A stretch of DNA of 64,000 nucleotides from Costus lasius (GCA_027563935.2 CM050449.1:61136056-61200055); one strand, 5' to 3'. Positions 1 through 10,913 are shown, counted from the stretch's first letter. Numbers and translations: made by a program. The notes: generated by a model not told the origin, from the sequence alone.

Positions 1-636
1 GAACCCTAGAATTGCATGTTGGGATCCCTTCCTTAGGTTATATCTAATTTGATCTGTTCTAGTAAATTAATTATCATGATTATAACATGAATCTATAGAT
101 CGAGTCTATTTGTCAAACGTGGAGATCTTGTGCGAAAGCAAGGATCGGAACGTTGGAGATCCATGAGTAAAACTAGTGTAGAGACTCGGATGCACGAAAG
201 TGATCCTTGAGACTCCACTAGAGATTATCAACCTAGAATTCGGATGCACGAAAGTGATCTTTGAATTCTTTCATTGATGATTTACTTATCTTTAGCCTGG
301 ATAAATCTTGCGCAAAAGTGAGGATTTATCTCTGTGTGGTTATCTGCACGAAAGTGAGATAATCCTTTTATGAAGTAAATTAGGTCTTTATTTTAGCAAG
401 ATTTGATTGATGAACCTTTTATATATCTAATCATTGAAGTTAAGGTGGATGAAACCCTAGTCCCATGTATCTCTCTTTGATTATCTCTTATTTTGCGCGC
501 TTTCCTATTGTTTACTCGCATCATACTCGATTGCTGAGCTAGTGAGAATATAACTATTTGGTACTTAACACGTAGGTCTCTGTGGATCGATATTTTTATT
601 ACTTCGATAATTCTGTGCACTTGCAGAATCCTATCA
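1..636 (+). repeat. Ath-family (Athila-like) LTR, 3' part, first copy
   Basis: Last ~640 bp of a long Gypsy LTR; its beginning lies left of the window. It ends in CTATCA at 636, followed by AGTTTT and TG, the same LTR/primer-site boundary seen at 1280-1287. The reverse complements of 37399-38040 and 16790-17430 have the same order of blocks: the GCACGAAAGTGAG-type hairpins, then AAGGTGGATGAAACCCTAG, then GAGGTCTCTG. Just after the end (637-671) is a 35-bp non-LTR stretch before a second copy starts, so this is either a tandem LTR end or an internal LTR duplication. Confidence 0.75.
124..364 (+). other. Array of five tetraloop hairpins in Ath LTR, unit 1
   Basis: Five consecutive dyads, at about 124-146, 185-211, 235-269, 300-330 and 338-364. 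Each has a lower stem, a single bulged G on the 5' side, a 3-bp apical stem and a GAAA (once AAAA) loop. Lower stems differ in sequence but are almost fully paired, for example AGAATTC with GAATTCT in the third and GATAAATC with GATTTATC in the fourth. The same series recurs at 775-1017 with compensatory changes. The function is unknown; position suggests the transcribed R-U5 part of the LTR. The pairing is seen directly, and a role in RNA is inference. Confidence 0.6.
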
Positions 637-671
637 AGTTTTTGCAAACTGCAGAGAGAAGAGTGCAGGTT

Positions 672-1280
672 AGGATCCCTTCATTAGGTTAGATCTAATT
701 TGATCTGTTCTAGTAGATTAATTGACATGATAGTAATATGAATCTATGGATCGAGTCTATTTATCAAACGTGGAGATCTTGCACGAAAGTGAGGATCGGA
801 ATGTTGGAGATCCATGAGTAAAACTAGTGTCGAGGCTCGGATGCACGAAAGTGATCCTTGAGTTTCCGCTAGAGATTATCAACCTAGAATTCAGATGCAC
901 GAAAGTGACCCTTGAGTTCATAGATTGATAATTTACTTATCTTCAACATTGGGACAAATCTTGCGCGAAAGCGAAGATTGGTCCCTGCATGATTGTCTGC
1001 ACGAAAGTGAGATAATCCCTTTATGAAGTAAATTAGGTCTTTATCGTAGCAAGATTTGATTAACGAACCTTTATTTATATCTTATCATTGAAATTAAGGT
1101 GGATGAAACCCTAGTCCCATGTTTATCTCTCTGTTTATCTTACGCTCTTTCTATTTACTTTCATCATATTCGGTTTACTTAGCTAGTGAGAAAATAATTA
1201 TTTGGTAATTAACAATAAGGTCTCTATGGATCGATATTTTTATTACTTCGATAATTCCGTGCACTTGCGGAATCCTATCA
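672..1280 (+). repeat. Ath-family LTR, 3' part, second copy
   Basis: A second copy of the same LTR end, similar throughout to 13-636 with scattered substitutions and small indels. It ends with AATCCTATCA at 1280 and is followed by the AGTTTT spacer and a tRNA-Asp primer-binding site, so this is the 5' LTR end of a plus-strand Ath element. The full LTR length, judged from the inverted copies at 16790-18695 and 37399-39302, is about 1.9 kb. This copy is therefore truncated or part of a tandem LTR structure. Confidence 0.75.
775..1017 (+). other. Array of five tetraloop hairpins in Ath LTR, unit 2
   Basis: Counterpart of 124-364. Hairpins lie at about 775-797, 836-862, 887-919, 951-985 and 991-1017. 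In the first, the apical stem is CAC/GTG where unit 1 has TGC/GCA, with the lower stem and bulged G unchanged. In the fourth, the outer stem is GGGACA/GGTCCC where unit 1 has GGATA/TATCTC. These paired changes keep the fold. The third hairpin has one A/C mismatch and a T-G wobble, so it is weaker. Confidence 0.6.
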
Positions 1281-1286
1281 AGTTTT

Positions 1287-1304
1287 TGGCGCCGTTGCCG
1301 GGGA
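1287..1304 (+). other. Primer-binding site, tRNA-Asp type
   Basis: TGGCGCCGTTGCCGGGGA is an 18-base complement of the 3' end of plant tRNA-Asp including CCA. It begins six bases after the LTR end. tRNA-Asp priming is known for the Athila/Tat branch of Ty3/Gypsy elements. The following 50 bases (1305-1354) are the only internal sequence left before the G2 LTR fragment starts. Confidence 0.85.
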
Positions 1305-1354
1305 TTAGTCCAAAGTATACACGTGCCGAACTTGTAGTGTTACCTTACGGTATA

Positions 1355-2359
1355 TCAGAGGGACCTCCCATCGTAACAGGTCCGGCGATCATCGACCACT
1401 GGATGAACGCCGACCAACTCCGCTCGGCGCTCGTGTTTCCCCCTGTTTCGCCAGATTTCGCCCTATATCTGCTCCTCATCATGGTTCTCCTCCGACCAGC
1501 CACCGCCCGTCTCCAAACTCCGGCCAACTCTTCTCCATGAACATAAGGACCCCCAGTCGTAACAGGTCCGGCAGTCGTACACTACCGGACGAACGCTGAT
1601 GACTTCTGCCTCTTACGCCATTTCCCCTATTTCCCAGAATTTCCCGTGTCTACTGTTTCGTGTTCTGCTAATTCTAATCTGAATAAGCTTCTTCTTGCAG
1701 GTATCTTAAGCAATCGGCGCAACAAAATTCCAGAACTTTGGAATGAATAGAAAGACCAAATCTTGTTCTATCATATGGACCAGTTGGACTAAATCCAGAT
1801 TCTTCAGATCAACCAAGGATACGTAGCAACTTTTCATATTTGAATAACTCCTGCAATTGTTCTGAAAACTAATCTAATTAGCCTTGTTCTTGTAGGTATT
1901 CAACGTGTTTAGACTTGATAGAACCTCTTATCTCTGACACGAGCATGAAGAACAGGTTTCACTCTACAGATCTGATAACTTGGTTCCACTAAAAGAATCA
2001 CCAGATCAACTTGGGAAGCATTGCAAAAGTCAAGACTGATAAGATTCTGCACTGCTTTACATTGAATAATCTGACTTGCTATATTGTTGCAAACGTTATA
2101 AATTGTTGACAACTCTTCATCATCTATTTTTTCATGTCATTCAAAAGAACTAGTGTTGTTCTAGAACTTGGTTTAATTGGTTCAATTTTTGGATCACTGG
2201 ATCCTCCTACAACATATAGTTACTTTTCTTAAATAATAATTTTCTGTAGCACTAAATTTTGGGTTGTTTGTGAAATTTGATATTTTCTAAAAATTCAAAA
2301 AAAAATAATTAATTGAGTTTTGCATCATTAGTTTTACTACACGCTTCCCCCCTACATCA
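1355..2359 (+). repeat. G2 5' LTR, 5'-truncated
   Basis: 1005 bp that match 14553-15558 of the complete 3' LTR to its end (CTTCCCCCCTACATCA). The left edge, near 1355, abuts 50 bp of Ath internal sequence. That join has no LTR terminus, so it is a deletion or recombination junction rather than an insertion edge. Confidence 0.8.
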
Positions 2360-2362
2360 GTT

Positions 2363-2374
2363 TGGTATCAGAGC
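2363..2374 (+). other. G2 primer-binding site, tRNA-iMet type
   Basis: TGGTATCAGAGC, complementary to the 3' end of initiator tRNA-Met, starts three bases after the LTR end. Confidence 0.85.
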
Positions 2375-2695
2375 AAGTTTGTGGGCAACCCTTGTCTGCC
2401 TACACGATCCTTGTTTTGCTCTTTGCATGAAAAAAATAATAATAATAAATACATGCTTTCATATTTCATTGTATTTAGTTTGCATGCTTGTTAAGCTATT
2501 TTTTGTTTATTTGATAAAACAAAAAAAAACTTATTATGTGCTTTCATGTTTAGCTGTTTATTGTTTTTGCATTTACTTGCAATTGAGAAAAAAAATTTAC
2601 ATGATTTCTTGTTAGTTGTTCTTATTATTTAGTTTGCATTATTTGCTAGAAAAAAAAACTTGCTTACACCCTAATTGCACCCCAAACTTCTCATC

Positions 2696-3477
2696 ATGGT
2701 GCGTCACTTTTATCGAAGGGATTTAATTGCTAAAAAAGAACTTATAATTGATAGGGGTTATAAGATAATTACTCATAGGCCTAGTTGCTTCACAACTTAC
2801 ACCTTGTGCAATGGCCACCATAGTAAAACTATTATTGATCATTTTGTGAAGTTTAATGTTATATCTATTGATGCCCTTGAAAGATTTGACCTCACCATAG
2901 AAAAGCATGTTAATCCTTACATGATAACTTGGGATGATTTGACTATATCTATTGTTGACTTTCAATGCTTAGTTCCCATCATGTTAGATAATATGAAAAT
3001 TAAAATTTGGTGTGATGTGATGAGTTTAGAGGGCTTTGATATCTTATTAGGGAAACAATTTATGCATGATTTTCAAGGATATTATTTTACAAAACCTTGG
3101 TGTTATAGTTTTATTTCTAAAGGTTTGGAACACTTTGTTTACCCTAAAGATGAAAAGTCAACATATGCTAAGGAAATGCAAAAGGATATTAAAGAGAATT
3201 TAGAAAGACTTCCAACATATAGGATCAATCTTTGGGATGATTTTTTTCACACTTACATAGACATTGGAAACAAGAAATGTAAGGTTGTCATAGATGAAGC
3301 CATAGGGTTCAATTTCATAACCCCTAGTGCCATTGATAGGTTTGGCTTTGCCACTAAGCCCAACCCATACCCTTACACCATTAGTAGGGATGATGGAACC
3401 AAAACCCTTGTGAACTTTAGGTGCCTTGTACCAATTAGGCTTGCTATCCTATTTGAAGTATGGTGTGATGTCTTACC
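2696..3477 (+). pseudogene. G2 ORF, first part: two retropepsin-like domains, split by CopA-1
   Basis: Translation from the ATG at 2696 gives 260 codons before CopA-1 enters. Residues ~40-125 and ~189-260 (the second continues after the insertion) both follow the layout of plant Gypsy proteases: an Asp strand, FNxI(S/T), a PY-I(T/S) segment, CLVPI and a (V/I)WCDV strand. The first then reads D-I-L-L-G-K at 115-120. In active proteases the Asp is followed by S/T-G. Here the triplets are D48-H-F and D200-E-A, so neither copy looks catalytic. After removal of CopA-1 and one TTACC copy, the frame continues uninterrupted at 12607 to a stop at 13594, about 589 residues in all. An alternative start at a TTG (2675) is less likely. 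No zinc knuckle, RT or integrase was found. Confidence 0.7.
3473..3477. repeat. TSD of CopA-1, left (TTACC)
   Basis: TTACC directly before the CopA-1 LTR; the same five bases follow the other LTR at 12602-12606. Confidence 0.95.
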
Positions 3478-5163
3478 TGAAAGTCCCCTTCAAGGGGGAG
3501 CGCAAGGGGGTGAAACCCTAAAGGGGGCAGCGCATATAAACTTTTAGGGGTGTCACCCTCAAGACCGCATGTAGATCATATGATTAACTCATTGCATAAA
3601 CGAAAAAGATCTCAAAGGGATCATACCAACGCCATTGGAATGGTTGTCGGCTTGGAAGCAAAGATCAAGAGAGATCTTCTCCAAAGATGTCACACACAAG
3701 GGATGAAGGCTTCCTCCTTGCGCAACTCTTGTGCTAGCAAAAATTGCCAAGTTGTCCTTTGTGTTTTGGAGATGAGATGAAAGCGTCTTGCTCTTCGAAA
3801 ACCCTTCCACCTTGTGCAAACGATACCTCACCCAAGAGAGAGCATCGAAGCCTAGAGGCGTTGAGTCAACATAGGCGTTTTTGGCATTTCAAGACTTCCA
3901 TAAAAGGAAAGTCATCAAGACATGCGTTCATGTCTTTTGAACCATTCCAAAACGCCAACTCAATTGAACCATGCGTTCACTTATGTGAACCGGTTCAATA
4001 GAATTTGGTCCAATTTCATTTGGTCCAAATGACAAATCGAACCAAGCCAAGCCATGGTCTAAATCTCATATGAACCATGAAGGTTCAAGATCTAACCGTA
4101 CATCTCTAGATGCTCTTGATCTCACCGATCTAGCATCCACACTCTCGATCGAAGCTTACCGATCTCAAGCCCTAATCAATCAAACATGATCAGACCAGAT
4201 CTCACTTACAATCAGAGTTTAAACTCCTTTAAACTGAACCAAAACAATTCAGTCCACACGATCTGACTTAAGTAAGCCATATCACCAAATTGTGCGACCC
4301 TGAGGGTTTCCTTTAAATGTCGGTAACGATAACTTACGTTATCACGATCAGTGAGAGGTATCTAGCCACACATCACTGTCTCCCGATATAAAGGAAAGGG
4401 TCTTCCAAGACTACACCCAAACCATAGCACAAGTGTGAATCCACTTCACGAGGCATACAAGTTTCCTTTGCCACTAGATGTTCTTATTGGACAAGCGTGT
4501 CAAGCCTGTAGCTCCAATATGATGAGCATGATTAGATCAGATGATCATAGTCATCAGGGTATGGCCATACACTATTCTCAATCATCTCATTCAGGGGGGC
4601 CCCTTTAGAACATCACACTCCTTAAACAAGGAGACGGCAATCCTGTATCTATCACTAGTGCCCTAACCTGACTCATGATCATTATCCAAGATAGTCTATA
4701 ACCATTATATTTCAAATGATATTGAACTACCTCAAAACAATGACAATCATCATTTAGAAACACAAGTGATCTCAAGTCAGAGGAAGTATGTCACTTGTTG
4801 CACACAAGGATTATTCACATTGTGACAAGCAATTGAATATCCTAGTAGGGTCTGTCCAGTACATCCAATGTACCCATGAGTCTACATCTTATTCCATGCT
4901 CGAAGCATCCTATAAGATTAGAACACACATTAGTCTTAACCATATCAAGGCTGTCTCATGTTCACCAAGATATCTCGACTAAGGACATATAGCATGTCAG
5001 CCTAGCTGAACAGCATTGAGACATTATTCAGAAGTACACTTATTGCAACAGACAATGTAACATACTGAATAACAACCATGCCTTTATAAACATAAGCGTT
5101 TATTACATGATACTCATAGAATCCTAAGGCCTCAAACATTAGCCTTAAGGGCATACCCCAACA
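3478..5163 (-). repeat. CopA-1 3' LTR (left on the map)
   Basis: 1686 bp, TGAAAGTCCCC at the left edge and ACCCCAACA at the right edge on the plus strand; in element orientation it begins TGTTGGGGTATGCCC and ends CTTTCA. Confidence 0.95.
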
Positions 5164-5175
5164 ATCTCCCACTTG
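5164..5175 (-). other. CopA-1 polypurine tract
   Basis: In element orientation, AAGTGGGAGAT immediately precedes the LTR start TGTTGGGG. The same tract occurs before the LTRs at 23702 and 31078. Confidence 0.8.
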
Positions 5176-5183
5176 CACTTAAT

Positions 5184-8100
5184 CTAATGGTTGAGAAATC
5201 TCAAACCCATATTATTACAGTGCTTCTCATGCTTCTGCTGCGCCAGAGGCTTGGTAAGCGGGTCAGCCAGATTGTCATCAGTATGAACCTTGCAGATTTT
5301 GATCTCGCCACGATCAATGATCTCCCGGATCAAGTGAAACCGTCTCTGTATGTGCTTGGACTTCTGGTGCGACCGTGGTTCCTTTGCTTGTGCGATTGCT
5401 CCAGTGTTATCACAGAAGATAACCAAAGGATCTGCACTCGAAGGAACGACACCAAGTTCCTGAATGAACTTACGAATCCACACTGCCTCCTTGGATGCTT
5501 CCGAGGCTACAACATACTCGGCTTCTGTTGTGGAATCAGCAACAGTAGACTGTTTGAAACTCTTCCACACCACTGCTCCACCATTCAAGCTAAAAACATA
5601 GCCTGATTGCGATCGGAAATCATCCTGGTCCGACTGGAACGAAGCGTCAGTATATCCTTCAATACTGAGTTCTTCCTGACCACCATATATCAAGAACATA
5701 TCTTTGGTCCTCCGAAGATATTTTAAAATGTTCTTGACTGCAATCCAGTGCGCCATACCTGGATTACTTTGGAACCGACTGGTCACGCTTAACCCGTAAG
5801 CGACGTCTGGGCGAGTACACAACATCGCATACATAATGGATCCAATAGCCGAAGCATAAGGCGTATTGTCCATTTCATCTTTCTCAGTTTGTGTTTGTGG
5901 ACACTGACTCTTCGAAAGATTCAGACCATGTCTGACTGGAAGATATCCTCTTTTAGAATTCTCTAAATGAAATCTCTCCAGGACTTTATCGATGTAAGTA
6001 CTCTGGCACAGCCCGAGAAGCCTCTTAGATCTATCCCTGTAGATCTTCACACCTAGTACATAGGCTGCTTCTCCTAGATCTTTCATCTGGAAACATTTTC
6101 CTAACCATGCTTTAACAGCATGCAGTTCAGGAATATCGTTTCCAATGATTAAGATATCATCGACGTAGAGGACTAGGAAAGTAATCACGCTCCCACTAAA
6201 CCTCTTATATACACACGGGTCATCTTCATTCTTGATGAAACCAAACTCAGAGATTGATTCATCAAAACGAATATTCCAGCTTATAGATGCTTGTTTAAGT
6301 CCATAAATGGACTTCTTTAACTTGCATATTTTATGACGATCTGATGGATTAGTGAAACCTTCAGGTTGTGTCATATACACATCCTCATCCAGATTTCCAT
6401 TAAGGAAAGCCGTCTTCACATCCATTTGCCAGATCTCATAATCATAATATGCAGCTATTGCGAAAAGAATCCGAATAGACTTGAACATGGCTACAGGAGA
6501 GAAAGTTTCTTCATAATCTATCCCGTAGATTTGTTTGAAACCTTTCGCTACTAGCCTGCCTTTATAGGTAACTACGTTACCATCCATGTCAATCTTCTTC
6601 TTGAAGATCCATTTACAGCCTATAGGGATCACTCCCGGAGGCGGATCAACCAAATCCCAGACTTGGTTATCTGACATGGAGTCCATCTCGGCTCGCATAG
6701 CTTCAAGCCATCTAGCTGACTCCGGTCCACTGACCGCATCCGCATAAGTTAGGGGTTCATCATTATCAATGATGTAGACTCCGTCATAACGCTCAGGCTG
6801 ACGACGGATCCTTCCTAATCTTCGCGGTTCCCGTGATATCTGAGCCTCAGGTTGTTCAATAACCTGCTCTACCGGCTCATGCACATCCAACTGTGCTTGA
6901 CTACTTTGTCCTTCCTCTGGATTCTCATCCAGCTTTATTTCTCTCCCACTGGCTTCTTGCAGAAGAAACTCCTTCTCAAGAAATATTGCCGTCCGAGCAA
7001 CAAATACCTTGTTCTCTTTGGGATCGTAGAAATAATAACCCTTAGTTTCCTTAGGGTAACCGACAAAGATGCATTTCTCAGATCTGCTCTCTAGTTTCCC
7101 AGAGGCGAGCTTTTTGACATAAGCCTCGCAACCCCAGATCTTTATAAATGTCAAGCTCGGCTGTTTCCCATACCACAACTCATATGGTGTCTTTGAAACT
7201 GCCTTGGATGGCACTCGGTTTAGTACCTTTGCAGCTGTTTCCAGTGCAAATCCCCAAAAGGAGTAAGGTAAAGTAGCCTGACTCATCATAGAACGAACCA
7301 TATTAAGTAACGTTCTATTTCTCCTCTCGGACACACCATTCCATTGCGGTGTTCCTGGCGGAGTGAGCTGTGAGATAATCCCACACTCTTTTAGATAGTC
7401 AGTAAACGCATGACTCAAGTATTCTCCACCTCGATCAGAACGAAGTGCCTTGATATTTCGGCCTAGCTGATTCTGTACTTCATTCTTGAACTCTTTGAAC
7501 TTGTCAAAAGATTCACTCTTATGTCTCATAAGATAGACATAACCATACCTACTGAAATCATCAGTAAAGGTAATGAAGTACGAATAGCCACCTCTGGCAT
7601 GTTTACTAAACGGCCCACACACATCACTGTGTATAAGGTCAAGTAAACCTGAAGCCCTTTGACCTTTATTAGGAAAAGGAGACTTCGTCATTTTACCCAA
7701 TAAACAAGCTTTGCATGTATCAATCTCCTCATAGGAGAATGATCCCAGCAGTCCATGATCATGCAACCGCTTAATGCGCTTCTTGTTAATATGGCCTAAA
7801 CGACTATGCCATAGCAAGGTGCTGTCATCAGCATACTTGGCTTTCTTATTATCAATATTTTGTATAGAATATTCCATGTCCAACATGAATAACCCATTGT
7901 TAATTGAACCAGTAGCATAAACAATATTATCAAGAGTAAGATAACACTTTGAAATCTTGCATTCAAAGGAAAACCCTTTCCTGACAAGAGCAGGAATAGA
8001 GATAATATTTTTGGTAATACTGGGTACAAAGTAACAATTGTTTAATTCTAATACAATGCCAGATGGTAATGAGATGTAATAATCCCCTACAGCAACAGCA

Positions 8101-9077
8101 GCAACCCGTGCCCCGTTTCCAACGCGTAGGTCCATCTCATGCTGTCCCACCTGTCTTCTTCTCTTGAGTTCCTGTACATTTGAACAAATGTGAACTCCAC
8201 ATGCAGTGTCCAACACCCATGAAATAGAAGAAGATGAAACCATGACTTCCGTCACGTATATACCTGAGCCAGAAGCGATGCTTCCCCTCTTATCTCCTTG
8301 GAGCGCTTTACAGTCCTTTTTCCAGTGACCCATCTGGCCACAGTGGAAACACCTGTTGTCCTTTGACCGCTTAACTTTCTGTTTCAGAGCCTTACTGTAG
8401 TTCTTGACAGGGGCTTTGCCCTTCTTCCCCTTCTTCTTGTTCCTAGAAGGAACCATTAAGACAGAGGTTGAAGGCTTTCCCTTCAGAGTCTCCTCAGTAG
8501 TCAAGAGCATATTCAGCAGCTCTGCCGGAGTACAATCGATTTTGTTCATATTAAAGTTAATAATGAACGCATCGAAAGAGGGCGGGAGAGACTGCAGAAT
8601 AATGTCTATAGCAAGCTCCTGGTTGACGGTATGCCCCAGTTTCTCCAGAGCCTCCTTGTGCCCAATCATCTTGAGCACGTGAGCTCCCACTGGGCTCCCT
8701 TCAGCCAGTTTGCTCTGAAAGAAAAGCTTGGTCAGATTATAGCGTTCAGTCCTCGCCTGTGCAGCATACAGCATCTTGAGGTTCGCTATAATCTCTATAG
8801 CCGACATATCCTCATGCTGACGCTGCAGCGGTGGCGTCATAGACGCTAGCATCAGGCAAGCGACATCAATGCTATCATTGACATGCTTTTCATAGGCATC
8901 ACGAACCGCCCTTGCGGCGTTCGCAGCGGGTTGAGGCGGCACAGCCGTCTCGAGGACATACAGTTTCCTCTCTGCCTTAAGAACGATCTTAAAGTGTCCG
9001 AACCAGTCTGAGAAGTTTGGCCCAGCAAACTTCTCCCTTTCCAGTAGGGATCGCACATTGAAGCTCATGGTGTTCAT
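5184..9077 (-). CDS. CopA-1 gag-pol polyprotein, intact (1297 aa)
   Basis: Single-ORF Copia polyprotein that builds the particle, processes itself, copies element RNA and integrates the cDNA. Domains: gag ~1-240; CCHC zinc knuckle C243-C246-H251-C256; aspartic protease with D290-T-A; pre-integrase HHCC (H424, H429, C455, C458); integrase catalytic triad D485, D548, E584 with 35 residues between the last two; RT with D886 in WQMDVKTAF and YVDD at 971-974; RNase H with D1143, E1185 and D1223. The usual order PR-INT-RT-RH identifies Ty1/Copia. The ATG at 9077 is chosen because a second in-frame ATG follows three codons later and both lie just upstream of the conserved gag start NVRSLLEREKF; the related copies at 20081 and 27179 lack them. 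The protease triplet DTA rather than DTG/DSG is the only motif oddity. The lineage within Copia is not resolved. Confidence 0.95.
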   Translation of the reverse strand: MNTMSFNVRSLLEREKFAGPNFSDWFGHFKIVLKAERKLYVLETAVPPQPAANAARAVRDAYEKHVNDSIDVACLMLASMTPPLQRQHEDMSAIEIIANLKMLYAAQARTERYNLTKLFFQSKLAEGSPVGAHVLKMIGHKEALEKLGHTVNQELAIDIILQSLPPSFDAFIINFNMNKIDCTPAELLNMLLTTEETLKGKPSTSVLMVPSRNKKKGKKGKAPVKNYSKALKQKVKRSKDNRCFHCGQMGHWKKDCKALQGDKRGSIASGSGIYVTEVMVSSSSISWVLDTACGVHICSNVQELKRRRQVGQHEMDLRVGNGARVAAVAVGDYYISLPSGIVLELNNCYFVPSITKNIISIPALVRKGFSFECKISKCYLTLDNIVYATGSINNGLFMLDMEYSIQNIDNKKAKYADDSTLLWHSRLGHINKKRIKRLHDHGLLGSFSYEEIDTCKACLLGKMTKSPFPNKGQRASGLLDLIHSDVCGPFSKHARGGYSYFITFTDDFSRYGYVYLMRHKSESFDKFKEFKNEVQNQLGRNIKALRSDRGGEYLSHAFTDYLKECGIISQLTPPGTPQWNGVSERRNRTLLNMVRSMMSQATLPYSFWGFALETAAKVLNRVPSKAVSKTPYELWYGKQPSLTFIKIWGCEAYVKKLASGKLESRSEKCIFVGYPKETKGYYFYDPKENKVFVARTAIFLEKEFLLQEASGREIKLDENPEEGQSSQAQLDVHEPVEQVIEQPEAQISREPRRLGRIRRQPERYDGVYIIDNDEPLTYADAVSGPESARWLEAMRAEMDSMSDNQVWDLVDPPPGVIPIGCKWIFKKKIDMDGNVVTYKGRLVAKGFKQIYGIDYEETFSPVAMFKSIRILFAIAAYYDYEIWQMDVKTAFLNGNLDEDVYMTQPEGFTNPSDRHKICKLKKSIYGLKQASISWNIRFDESISEFGFIKNEDDPCVYKRFSGSVITFLVLYVDDILIIGNDIPELHAVKAWLGKCFQMKDLGEAAYVLGVKIYRDRSKRLLGLCQSTYIDKVLERFHLENSKRGYLPVRHGLNLSKSQCPQTQTEKDEMDNTPYASAIGSIMYAMLCTRPDVAYGLSVTSRFQSNPGMAHWIAVKNILKYLRRTKDMFLIYGGQEELSIEGYTDASFQSDQDDFRSQSGYVFSLNGGAVVWKSFKQSTVADSTTEAEYVVASEASKEAVWIRKFIQELGVVPSSADPLVIFCDNTGAIAQAKEPRSHQKSKHIQRRFHLIREIIDRGEIKICKVHTDDNLADPLTKPLAQQKHEKHCNNMGLRFLNH

Positions 9078-9369
9078 TGCTGCAGGAATCTACAACAATG
9101 CAAGAACAGCAAGGTCAGTATCAATGTTAAGAATCAATCAGGACTTAAGAATGATTCTTTTTCTCACTATTTTATCTGGCTGAAAAATCCAGCAAAACAG
9201 CCCGAAAGAGTAGAACTCTTTTAGTGAGATGGGATCCAGATTTCATACTTGGTCTCCGCGTCCCACTCAGGCGAGATAAGATGCACAGAGAGTATGAGTA
9301 CTAATTTCTGGTAGGCAGTCCCTGCCAATCGCCAACCCGTGCGATTCCCCTTCATCTGGGCAATCCAGC

Positions 9370-9403
9370 AGACTGTGCCAACTGAGTTGGTACAACACAG
9401 TCT
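9370..9403 (-). other. CopA leader hairpin b
   Basis: Stem AGACTGTG/CACAGTCT, one-sided TTGTA bulge, upper stem CCAAC/GTTGG and loop TCA. Identical copies lie at 20395-20428 (minus) and 26833-26866 (plus). Confidence 0.6.
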
Positions 9404-9579
9404 CTGATCCCACAGATGGCTGCCTCCATGTGCTACCATATGCGCCACATATGTAGCCTACATGGTCAAGCTGACCCGACCTACTCCCTGGACCACCACG
9501 TGCTATGCTGAGCAACGAGAAGCGACAAATCCCTTCTCTGTAACACGCAGGTGAAATCCCGCACCGTCTGAAGATAGAT

Positions 9580-9613
9580 GGACGTGCCCACTGAGTGGGT
9601 ACAACACGGCTCC
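9580..9613 (-). other. CopA leader hairpin a, with covariation
   Basis: The same architecture as hairpin b: TTGTA bulge, TCA loop, upper stem CCCAC/GTGGG. The outer pair block is GGA/TCC here but GGG/CCC in the copies at 20604-20637 and 26624-26657, a compensatory A-T to G-C change. Confidence 0.6.
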
Positions 9614-10901
9614 AACGATAGTCAGAACAGTGAGGTTTCGCGCCAGAAGGCATTACGTGCTTGATATTTTAGCGTTGGATTTTAACGGTCTTTTATCTTC
9701 TTACTATCAGGCAAATCGTATGGCTATAGCAGAAGATAAATAACTCATGCAATTCTAAGTATTTTAGAAAATAAAAGAAAGCATGGATCTTATGTGGTAA
9801 AAGCCCATAGAGCCTAAGTAAGACCTTAAATCAACTTAAGTCTTCACTTGCTCTTCTTGGGTCTTTTGCATCTCATCTGGTCCAACCCAGGGCCCTAGCG
9901 CTCAATGCAGCGCAGGTGCGCCCACCAGCTGAATGCACCTCTGCGATGTGTGCTTTTGTGCTCTTGTCTAATTAAAATACATTTTAATCTATCTAGACAA
10001 GTTTGACTCGCAGGTCAATTATACAATAAATTAATTAAAAATGTGATTCGCAGATCACAAAAATAATAATTTACAATTTACCAGGCTCGCAGGCCCCAGC
10101 ACTGCACACATTAAAGGGCAACCCACATAAGATTAAATAAACAAGCATCATGGCATCATTCAATCAACATGTGATCCATAGACAAAATAAAATTTTCGAA
10201 ATCCCATTGGAATCAATTTTATTTGTCTTATGTGCCCTACTACCTTACAACGGTCCATTAATAGGGATCCACTCATCCATCTAGTTAGATCCAGTGCCCT
10301 TGCATGCACCAAGTCCTAACTGACTTGAGTTGACCTAATGGTCAACCATGCATGCGCCAAGGGCTGAACAACCTCATGAGTTCTGGCAAGCGGGTGTGAC
10401 CCCGGGCCTAACTCATGTGTGTTCAATGGTTGTCTCAACCAGACCTCGCTACACGCCTGTCCGCAGTCGACCTATAGCCACCTCGTGCTTGCGCACAGGT
10501 GCCATCTGGTCGACCCATCTAGGCTGTCAGATGGTCTGCTCAGACTGGTTGGATCTTACTTATAGGATGACTTCAACCCTACTAACCCGTCTAAGGGTTT
10601 ATAGCAGGCGCCATGTAGATCTAATGGTGATAAGCGTGCAAGATGTAAGTTTTGATAAAACATCTACAACAATGCGCAAACAAACAACATGCGGCACTTG
10701 AGAAAATATCTAGCATGTTGTTAACTCTTAGATCTAGGCATAAGCGCAAACATCTTGAAACAATGATACAAGCGCAAACAAACAACATGCGCATAGCATC
10801 ATGTAAACGCATGTAAACAAAGCATCAAGTAAGCGCAACATAGCATCATCTATGGATCACAAACACTTCAAAGCAATCATATGAATCTACAAGAACCATA
10901 A

Positions 10902-10913
10902 GCTCTGATACCA
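10902..10913 (-). other. CopA-1 primer-binding site, tRNA-iMet type
   Basis: Plus strand GCTCTGATACCA, so TGGTATCAGAGC in element orientation, two bases inside the LTR. Confidence 0.9.

Noticed and set aside
5187..5606. Plus-strand ORF of 139 codons
   Set aside because: Antisense shadow of the CopA-1 RNase H coding region; the same shadow appears opposite 23361-23678 and 30737-31054.
9267..9653. Leader ORF of 128 codons in CopA-1, similar to ORFs in CopA-2 and CopA-3
   Set aside because: Length and frame differ between copies (128, 92 and 112 codons) and conservation is explained by the leader hairpins; no known domain.
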